64,000 nt of DNA from Burhinus oedicnemus (taxonomy: Eukaryota > Chordata > Aves > Charadriiformes > Burhinidae), in contig VFFE01007186.1 of NCBI GenBank assembly GCA_008921705.1, forward strand, positions 1,675,122 through 1,739,121. Reading direction: 5' to 3'. The notes beneath the pieces were generated by a model. That model had not been told where the DNA came from and did no database searches. It saw only the letters and a list, made by a program, of their open reading frames with translations. Position 1 is the first letter of the stretch, and each line of letters starts with the position of its first letter. Of this stretch, positions 51,801 to 61,100 are shown in pieces. The translations under genes were made by a program, and so were the position numbers.

Positions 51801-54601
51801 TTTTTCCAAAAGTCTATAATTCTCATATCCATTCACAGTTATCAAAATTACTGTTTGGTCAAAAATTTGCTTAGTAAAAATCTTTTGCAAAAATTGAAAT
51901 TTCTACTTTTATGTTCATTGTGTTGATTATATTTCTCTGTCCCAGTGTCTAACCTAGCCATGGCATATCTAACAAATTAATTTATTCAGACTTGGGAGGA
52001 AAGGTTGTATTATCTTTCTCAAAAAAACCCTAAAAGTTGGACTAGCTTTTCTAATGTCAAAGTGCTTAATTTTAATAATACACTTAATTTGTAACATGAT
52101 TTCACCCGTTCTAACTTCAGATTTTTTTCATCCTTAGTTACACTTCAGTAGTAACAATGAGCTGGTTTTGTCTACCACTGACAATTAAAATTAGTTGTCA
52201 GTGTTACTAGTTGAATATAGAGATATATTCAAGTGCCCTATTCTAAATTTTAGGTTGGAAAAGCCATCAGCACCAGACTTTCAAAACATATATAGCCATT
52301 CTATAACCCAAATTACAGTACAATAAGTGCATTTGCTAAGGAATATGTTTATTCACAACCATTATGTTTGGTAGCCTAACTAAATACAGACCACATGGCA
52401 ATTCTGGAACTGCTTGCTGACATGACTCTAGATATCAGAATAATTATTCTGCTTTATCTTTTGTCTTTTTTTTTTTTAAGTTAATATAAGATTTATTCAC
52501 CAATTATTTCTAAAGCAAAATTTATAGACATATCTTTCCTTTCTAATGCACTATCTTGTATCCTTTTAAGAAATAGTGAAGTAGTTCTTCCATATACTCT
52601 TTAAACCACCCAGAAAAACACCCACAGTCTTAACGGGGATCTAACAGTTAGTGTCAGAAACAGTGTCGTACTTGCAGTAGTAGAGTAAATATTGTGTATC
52701 TCTATTAGAAGGCTGATTTTAAATTCCCAAGTATCCTTTCAGTGGCTATGGCTCCATACCCCCAAGAAGTCTGCAGGCAGATTCTTCACACACTGTGACC
52801 CCGAGAAATTTGGTGTACCCATCCTCAGTGATGTGCGTGGATCCCACAATGAAGAGCCAAGCTCCCACAGTCCTGCTTTCCAGCTAGCAGTCTGTTCCCC
52901 AATATTCAACTTGAGGGACATAGCCAGACCTACTCAGGCAGAAGAATCACATCTCACCCGGGAGGACAAAGCTAAAAATACAAATGAAGAAACAAAGTCA
53001 GCCCTGAGCTCCATCTGTCTCCTCACTTTGTGTCCTGGGTACCTTGTCATCTGCCTTGCCTTTCCCTCTGAGGACAAACAGTGAACATAACAAAGGAATG
53101 ACTACCTGTGCCATGAGCCTGGAAATCTGCTCAGTCCTGCTCACTGAACAATCTATAAATATAACCGCAGCTGTTTGTCTAGGATCTTTCTTTTCCACTT
53201 AAAGCAGTGAATTTGTTGTTCTGCTCTAGGCTACTCATTTTTCCTTCTTCCTCTTCTTCTTCTTCCTCCTCTTCTTCTTCTTCCTCTTTCTCTTCTTTTC
53301 TTTGTTGTTGTTTTTGTTGTTGTTGTTGTCTGATGCTCAAGTGCTAAAGCTGGGTTGACTTTAAAAACACCATGTAATTACTTCATCTCTTTTATTCTGT
53401 GATTTGTGCAAAATCTATGAGAATTGTTGCTTCTGAAAATAAACACTGATTACAGCAAGTTGTACTGGAATAGTACTAAAGTCAGTGAAACTGTAACTTC
53501 TCACCTGCCATAGCTGTTAAAGAAGAGGGAAATGAAACAAATAAAAATTCAGTAAATCTACCTTTTGCCTTAAAAGTTCCCCAGAACTTAGAAACCCAGT
53601 TTAATTTGTTCTTACAATAAAAGTTAATTGCATTTTTCCTTTTCATAAAAAAGTTGTGCTCATGTAGCATGACATTTGTGTGTATGTTTAATTTCAGTTA
53701 CTTTAATGTCTTTCATAGTACCATTGTCTTTTTTTTTTAAATTTAGATTTTTTTTTCTTTATTACATTTTAAAAAGAGTGTTCTTAGTTACATGTGCAAA
53801 GATTCCATTGCAGTCAGAATATAAGGAAATTTTTGTATCTGAAGGATTAGCTGAATAGAACAGTTTTAAAGAAGTGGTAAAGTAGACTTAATGGTTTAGC
53901 TTGAAGTGTTGTAATTGTATTTTATTTATTTATTGACTCTTGGCAACGTTCCTCTTCAGCATCTGTTTCCTACTCCCAGCCCCTTGTTGCAGCTCTCTCT
54001 GTGGCTTTATCATGTCACTATTTCTTTATTTTATTACTTCCCACATTTGCCTGACTCGTTTGACAAAATAAAAAAAATAAAAATAAAAAGGAACCCTCTG
54101 TACTGAATGTTTGTCCAGAAATTGAACTCTGAAATTTAACCTGGTGAACTCATAGAACTGCTGCTGGTTTGTCCACATCAGGACACATCCTGCAACAGTT
54201 CTCAGCTGGGAGGTAGCAGGCTCATAGCATGACCACGTACTCAGTGTAGACCTAACATAGGGTGAATATTGGCTGAGGTGACACAATTGAAAAATAAATA
54301 CTTTATACACTCTGTGAAGCGTGGAGGAAAAAACCCAAAAGACCCACCAACACCCTCTTCCACAAAAAACAAACCCCAAACAACACCACCACCCTTGCCA
54401 TTTATTCCCTAATCTAATTGTTTAAGTTGAGGACTTTCAAAGAATTTTTGTAGGCTATATCTATCTTTCCTTCTCCAAGGCACCTCAGCAGGAGAACAAG
54501 CATGGGAAAAGTTTGAGTAACAACAGAATCAAACATTTTTTTGTGTGCTTCACAGACAGAACAAGACAAACACCTTCTGTGATAACCACATCCTGGATAT
54601 T
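48819..54601. other. unique AT-rich non-coding sequence
   Basis: No gene recognised. A 130-codon plus-strand frame (52692-53084) lies in a slightly GC-richer patch but has no motif I know and an overlapping frame on the other strand. A pyrimidine-rich tract lies at 53238-53335. Confidence 0.55.
53238..53335 (+). repeat. (CTT)n/pyrimidine tract followed by (GTT)n
   Basis: About 65 bp of almost pure pyrimidine (cttctt and cctctt units) runs into a gttgtt tract of about 30 bp. It is a compound trinucleotide repeat with interruptions. Confidence 0.85.
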
Positions 54602-55150
54602 TGTATTGGGTTTATGTGGCAAGGTTTTGGTAGCGGGAGGGCTGTAGGGGTGGTTTCTGTGAGAAGATACTAGAAGTTTCCCCCACGTTAGACAGAGACA
54701 GTGCCAGCTGACTCCAAGATGGACCTGCTGCTGGCCAAAGCTGGACCCATCAGCCCCATTGGTAGCACCTCTGTGATAACATATTTCAGAAAGGGTAAAA
54801 AACATTACACAGCAGGTGGGAGAGAGGAGTGAGAATGTGTGAGAGAAACAGCCCTGCAGACACCAAGGTCAGCGAAGAAGGAGGGTGAGGAGGTGTTCCA
54901 TGTACCAGAGCAGAGGTTCCCCTGAAGCCCATGGTGAAGCACATGGTGATGCAGGTTGTCCCCCTGCAGCTTATGGAGGTTAACAGTGGAGCAGATATCC
55001 AAACTGCAGATTGTGGAGGACCCTGTGCTGGAGCAGGTGGATGTACCCTGAAGGAAGATACCAGCACATGGAGAGTCCATGCAGAAGCTGGCTCCTGGCA
55101 GCACCTGAGGCCCATGTAGGAACACGTTTACTGGCAGGAATTGTGACCCT

Positions 55151-55311
55151 GTGGGGGACCCATGCTGGAGCAGCCTGTTCCTGAAGGACTGTACCCCGTG
55201 GAAAGGACCCACAGTGGAGCAGTTTGTGAAGAGCTGCAGGCTGTGGGAAGGACCCACACTGGAGAAATTAATGAAGAACTGTCTCCTGTGGGAGGGACCC
55301 CACATGGGAGC
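55151..55311 (+). repeat. imperfect 45-47 bp tandem units inside the LTR
   Basis: Units begin at about 55151, 55198, 55243 and 55288 (the last partial), each opening gtggRRRggaccc and continuing with a tggag core. A related, more diverged unit lies near 55013. The units vary by substitution more than by length, so the array is an old feature of the family and not a recent expansion in this copy. Confidence 0.75.
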
Positions 55312-55519
55312 AGAGGAAGAATGGGAGGAGGAAGGAGCAACAGAGGCAAAACGTTATGAACTGACCATAACTCCCATTGCCCATCACCCTGTGCCACTTG
55401 GGGGAGAGAGGTAGAAGAGTTGAGAGTGCAGCTGAGCCTGGGAAAAAGGGAGGGATGGGGGGAAAGGTGTTTTAAAATCTGTTCTTATTTGTCACTATCC
55501 TCATCTGCTATTAATTAGC

Positions 55520-55525
55520 AATAAA
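55520..55525 (+). terminator. poly-A signal of the TguLTR5-like LTR
   Basis: AATAAA in plus orientation in the AT-rich segment about 180 bp before the LTR end. The position agrees with the family's layout as I remember it. Confidence 0.6.
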
Positions 55526-55708
55526 TTAAAATTAATTTTCTCTGAGCTGAGTATGTTTTGCCCGTGATGGTCACTGGTAAGTGATCTCCCTGTGCTTATC
55601 TCAACCCATGAGCTTTTCATCATGTCTTCCCCCCTGTCCTGTTGAAGAGAGAGAGTGACAGAGCAGTTTGGTGGGCACTTGGCGGCTAGCCAAGGTCAAC
55701 CCACCACA

Positions 55709-57376
55709 CCATTATCCAGATGGAAAAAAGGAAAGTACTTAATGCATAAATAAATGATATTGAAAATATGCTTCCTAGAAACTTTAGAAATCATTTCCCC
55801 TCTATTTTTCTCTCTTTTATCTGTGGTGGTTTGTAATGTATTTCTAAATGAGAAGCTGGTGGTTCTTATTTTATAGAAGCAAAGCACCATATTTGGTAGA
55901 AACAAGAAAAATAAAAATTACACAGATGTATGTTATCGAAAATACTTAGGCAAATACAAAATTTATTAGGCATATTTTATTTTTTAGTAGAAACTTCAAA
56001 AGCACGCTGGTTACACAAAATGAACATGTAAATATGCTAAAACAAAATATCTTTTATTCTTCTGCATCTTAATTGCCACTTAAGTGGTCAGTTATGACTG
56101 AAGTTATGTTTATCCAAAAAAAGTTTTGTAAAGTGAAATGTTAATAATGACCCTAAGTAGCAGGGAAACTGTTACTTCCCTATTAAAATAAGTAGTATAA
56201 TAAAAGTGTCAGGGAAATTCTTTTTCTGGCAGAACAAATGTACTTGCTTAATAAAACAAAGTATTCATGTTCGTGTTAAAACAAATTATTTGTGAATTAA
56301 TGTATCCCTATGGAGATCTTATTGATTTAATTAAGATGTAGACTACTTCTGCAGATCCTCATATTGGAGGCTCAGGCTTAGACAATATAAATATTTTCTA
56401 CAAATGAAAATAAGAGTATTGAAAATAGTAGGATATATATTTCATGCAGTTACATGTGAAGGTATTGGTTAATTGTATATATTTGTTATTAAAACAGTCA
56501 CATCAGTAATAATTTTACAGTAGCAAATGAAGGTTATAGCAAAATCTAATTCTTGCTTATTTACATGTGCTACAAGAAACTTTGTGGCAAACTAGTTTTA
56601 TTGATTTTTTAAAAATTTAACAAAATACCCACATAAAATACATTTTATCACATAAAGTAAAAAAGTGACTATTTAGATAGTTTGATAGTTTTATAGAAAA
56701 TAATGGATTAGGATCATTTACAAAGGGGCTTCAGAACTGAAGTATATACAGTTCAGATGCCCAGTGATCTGTAAAATACACAGATTTTGGGTAGCCTAGC
56801 AATGCTGTGCTAAGTAAGCTTAGTTACCTAAGGTACAGCAGGTTAGCTGTACCATCTGCAAAACATAAAATACATAAGGAAAATCAAACACTTAAGACCA
56901 GGTTTCACAGCAAGTAGCAAGCTGGCTGGACTATAATGTCAATAACTTTTTTCTTCCTCTACATCCCAGACCAGATCAGTTTTTAGCTTAGGAAAACCAA
57001 AAAAAACCCTTCATTTTTTTTTGGCCAAGAGACTAATGGTGAGAGATCTGTATAGACAGTCTTGAGGTCAAATCCTTTCTTCAAACTGAAGTAGAAAGAG
57101 GATTTAGAAAAGTAAGCAAACAAGCAAGCAAGCAAACAACACCCCCCTAACCCTTTCAGTGAAACAAAATGGCCCATAAACATATCCAATTAGAAAAAAA
57201 AGACAAGAAAAAAAATATTTTTGCTGAGGCCAGACTTTTGGTTGTATGTGATACTAGTGAGTATCACAGCTGGTGAATAATGTAATGTACCTGATCTGTA
57301 AAATCAAAACCTTGGAAGTGTGTGGTTTTTTTATCCACAATGCAGACCCATACTGAGTAGACTGAGCTAGCTAAGG
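55709..57376. other. unique AT-rich non-coding sequence between two LTRs
   Basis: About 1.7 kb with no gag, pol or env reading and no primer-binding or polypurine motif that would tie the two LTRs into one provirus. A small AAGC-type repeat lies at 57111-57140. Confidence 0.65.
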
Positions 57377-57721
57377 TGCTCTCCTGGTTTGAGGTAAAAC
57401 AGGACCAATTTTGTTCAGTAACTTTACTTTTGAGCTAGGCCTCTTCTAACTGCTGAAATTAACAGCATGTTGTGCAGAAAACTGTTCGCTCTCAGAGGGA
57501 TAAGACCCCTGTTTACAGGTGATGCCAAGGAATGGTGTGCAGAGGGGCTCTTGCTTATACTTATTGCTAGAAACCCAAAGGCAGCCAATTTTGTTATTTG
57601 CCCCATTGGACAGTTGGAAGCGGAAAAGCGTAGAGGGGTCACCCCTGCGGGGAGGAGCGGACAGGACAGGTGACCCAAAACTGACCCACAGGGTATTCCA
57701 TCCCATCTGCCTCATGCTCAG

Positions 57722-57728
57722 TATAAAA
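57722..57728 (+). promoter_or_regulatory. TATA box of the LTR
   Basis: TATAAAA (in the context cagtataaaagctg) lies about 340 bp into the LTR and is followed by a GC-richer R-like segment. It is a canonical retroviral core promoter layout; present activity is unknown. Confidence 0.6.
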
Positions 57729-57972
57729 GCTGAGGGATCAAAGGGTCAGCCCCTCTTTCTTCAATGGCCGGTGTCCGAGGACGACTCTGTCCCTGCGTCT
57801 GCCTTTGATCCCTATCCTGAATCCAGATCTGTTATCCAGTTCCCGTCTGTCACTGAGACCGGTCTGGGACTTCCCCAGCACCTGCTGGTGACGTGATTGT
57901 CATCCTGGGAGTCTGATAGGCTTTTGTATATATTTCATTATTTTCTTTTTATTACTGTATTATTAATAGTTC

Positions 57973-57978
57973 ATTAAA
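57973..57978 (+). terminator. poly-A signal of the LTR
   Basis: ATTAAA variant signal in plus orientation about 250 bp downstream of the TATA box and 120 bp before the LTR end. Confidence 0.5.
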
Positions 57979-58102
57979 GTAGTTTAGTTTCTTCTAAACT
58001 CTTAAGTCTCTTTCTCTCCCTCCCTCCTCTCCTTGAAGAGAGAGGTGGGGGAGAGCATCTGTCATTTGTTTTCATTGGCTAATGCCGGCTCAAACCACAA
58101 CA

Positions 58103-61100
58103 GGTACCAAAAGCAGATTATATCTTAGCTAAGCAACATGCAGGGCAAATGGGTCCAGGTTTTCTTCATTTTGTTGTAATGTCATTGATCCTTGACTCTG
58201 TAAAACTGCCTCCAAGACTAAGCTGCTAAACACCACTTATATGTTAAACCCACAGTGTTGTGAATCTGTGACATCCCACTGAGCGATGCTAAAAGCAAAG
58301 AAGTCAGATTGAGGCTTTAGATGCGTCAGTGTACATGAGATCTTGAATTTTGTTTACATAAAGTTGTCAACTATATATACATATATACATTTAAAATAGG
58401 TACAGCTCTTCCTGATAATTATAGAACATGTTTGCATGAGTAGGCAAGGAGATCAAAACACAGCACTATCAGTAGTGATGCATTCATTGATTCCAAATGG
58501 CATCTACTGAAATGCTACAATCTTGCAGCATCTTGTCATTGTCACCTTCCCCAAAACCTACATGCAGGCATTCCTTCAGGTGACCCGTGCATTGTCTCCT
58601 GATTCACACTCAGAGGAATATGCCACTGTCCCCATGACTGTGCTTGAAGGAAGACGCAGTGCTCAAGCGGATAGAAGCAGTTCTAACAGGGTGGTATTTC
58701 CCATCCGATCTAATGTCATAATATGTAAAATAAAATGTGACTGCCATTAAGCACAGAACGTGCTTTTGTTTTATCTGATAAGGTATATGATAAGCCATTT
58801 AAGGCTGGCAATTGTCAATTACTGGCCTGACATCAAAATTTTCAGTAGCTTCTTTTGAATGGTTTTAATACCTTGTCACTCACTACTCTGGGCAACGACT
58901 GTGAAGCATAACCAAGCCCTCAGAGGAATGATAGCATCTCTTGGTAGAAAAAAAAAAAGAGTCAGCATAGCATACACTCATTGACACATTTTTTTCTGAA
59001 CTTTTCTGTGTGGTTTTGGACTCTCCTTTGTTTTAAAGGGAAAATATTATTTAATGCTGGAAGACTTCCCTGTAAAGAGGGAAAATAAATTTCCTTAATG
59101 TGATCAATTTTGGAAAACTAGGTGGATTAAAAAAAAAAAATCTAAGATGTTGATTTATACCTACAGGCTCATACTTCAACTGAATATATTGGAAAGATAA
59201 TAATTCTAACAATCGTAAGAAGATGACACAGTATTTTTGGGGTTTTTTTAAGTATCTAAGATAATATATGTTAAACAACTGCTCAAATAGTCTGAGTTTG
59301 TTGACCAAGCCCTAGGACCACTATGAATCTAGATTCTTCAAAGTTCTGGGCTTACTTGGCCATGTAGAGCATCCTATTTGTTTCAATAGATTTTGTGTAA
59401 GTAGTTGAGAAGAGGGTATCAGCAGAAGACCCTACCTGGACTTATGAGTTAACTGCTAGAGGCCACAAGGCTGATGGTGATCAAATCATGTGCTTTAACC
59501 CTAGGAAAAACTCCTTTAAATCTTTTTTTTGTTTTCTCTTTTTATCCTGTGTTCTTGCTTCACTTCCTTCTTTTTTTCCCCACCTTTTGGAAATGTCAAA
59601 TGTCCAGAATTTCTTTGAAACACTTTGTTGTGAAATTTATCTAGGATTGCTAACTAAACAATTCACATGTATTATAGGTATAAAAACTTACAGTTATAAA
59701 ATCTATGTATATCTCTATGTTTCTGTGGGATATTTCACAGCTCTTCCAAATGCGTTTCAGTTATGGGACTTCTCTTTCTTCCTTGAGAGTTTTGAAAGAG
59801 ATCGTAAAAATCGGAGAAGTGTGTTATTCAAGCACATTTGTAATGGCACAGTTAATGATAATATATCCAGTGAAATGCTAGGACATCATAGGACTTCAAA
59901 AGTTTTATTCAGAAACATTAAAAAGATTTATGTTAATGCTTGAAGAATGAATTCAGAATCTGCTGCATCATAACCATGCTATGATTTGAAACACTTCCAG
60001 TTTATCTATTCTTAGTTCTGTCACACACGCTTGCAGTATTCTGAACTGTGTAAGAAGACTGATACCTTAATTCAGACTACTATCTTTAACTTATAAGTGA
60101 TGATCAGAAATAATTCTTTTTTTAATGACTCCCAATTCAAACTACAAGACTGAGAAAATACAGTTTTGTCTAAATGCTAAACACACAGCTGTGTGGAGAG
60201 AGTCATGTTTGTCACTATCGGTCTTCTTTCCAGCGGTAAAACTGAACAATACATCTTCCATGAAGAATTCAGTGTGTAAAAGTAAGGTATACAAAGAAGT
60301 GAGAAAGATTGCTCCCACAAGAAAATGCACTGAGTTTGACTGTAGCTCAGTGTTAAAGAGATGGTGTAACAAAGGAAGACATTCATTCACAGAGCTGATC
60401 CCACAAGAACTACAAAGCCTCATGTAGAAGCTTAGCTGAAACAGTAATTGGCAAAGAATTTCTTAGGGTTTTTATCAGTCGTCTTTGTCCTGTATGCATG
60501 TTTGTGTGTACTCTTTTGAGTAAGAATATCAGGAAAAGGCTAACAAATTAAGGAATTCAGCAGTTAAATACAAAGAGGTGCTGAGAGAGACTGTTTAAAT
60601 GTGTAGACATAAATTTGATTTCTTTCCTTTTCTGTATATATTAATCTGATTAATTAGGCCTCTTTCTATTCATTAGCACTAAGGACAATGTTTATTAAAA
60701 AGACATTACTATTAAGTGTGCCTGTCAATAAATTAAGGTTACAGAGCCTTATGTCAACCATCAGAAATACTGGCCTTCAGAATTTCTGTGGGACTGTGCC
60801 AGAGTCCCATATTCTCTGACAGGTTCTTTCAGATAGTCCATATGTGGAGGGTGTAATGTTTAACATCAAATTTACTTATTTGAAGATACTTGATGTTACA
60901 CAGGATTTCTGATTTAGCAGAGTGATACAAAATATACTGAAAACACAATAAAAATGTAAGTTACACAACAAAGTAAAGCAATTGCGATACACAGTTCAGC
61001 CACAATGTGATTCCCATTACTGATCTCTATAATATGCTCACCATCATGACACTAGGCATCCCCAATTGCCAGGAAATAATATGTGTGTTGAAGCCTGCTC

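Larger units (their letters stand above)
54602..55708 (+). mobile_element. ERVL-type solo LTR, TguLTR5-like
   Basis: A GC-rich element of about 1.1 kb with LTR architecture on the plus strand. It starts TGTATTGGGTTTATGTGGC and ends GGTCAACCCACCACA. A TATA-like string lies near 54778-54790 and a poly-A signal (AATAAA) at 55520-55525. Inside are imperfect 45-47 bp tandem units built around ggacccacactggagcag-type sequence. The start, end and internal repeats match my memory of the TguLTR5 family of avian ERVL elements. No internal retroviral genes flank it, so it is a solo LTR. No clean 5-bp target duplication is visible, so the copy is not very recent. Long minus-strand frames across it (54485-55397) are artefacts. 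Confidence 0.8.
57377..58102 (+). mobile_element. solo LTR of an avian endogenous retrovirus (ERVL-like)
   Basis: An element of about 0.7 kb with inverted terminal sequence: TGGTTTGAG at 57385-57393 is matched by CTCAAACCA at 58089-58097. A TATA box (TATAAAA, 57722-57728) and a poly-A signal (ATTAAA, 57973-57978) lie in the right order, and a C/T-rich stretch follows. It is GC-richer than its flanks in the U3/R part. The outer limits are uncertain by about 8 bp on each side (the outer choice gives TGCTCTCC...CCACAACA), and no convincing target duplication is seen. It is not the same family as the LTR at 54602. No internal retroviral genes are adjacent. Frames across it (57424-57896) are artefacts. 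Confidence 0.72.

Noticed and set aside
52692..53084. 130-codon plus-strand frame
   Set aside because: No recognisable motif, and overlapping frames on the other strand; kept only as part of a non-coding region.
54485..55414. Several minus- and plus-strand frames of 60-166 codons
   Set aside because: They lie inside the ERVL-type LTR, which does not encode protein; the GC-rich tandem units remove stops by composition.
57424..57896. Overlapping frames of 68-125 codons on both strands
   Set aside because: They sit inside the LTR at 57377-58102 and have no retroviral or cellular motif.
54602..58102. The two LTRs as the ends of one provirus
   Set aside because: They differ in sequence and termini, and the 1.7 kb between them has no gag, pol or env reading.
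59488..59943. 151-codon plus-strand frame
   Set aside because: Composition follows the AT-rich DNA (Phe, Leu, Lys, Ser), with no domain, no splice context and no neighbouring coding sequence.
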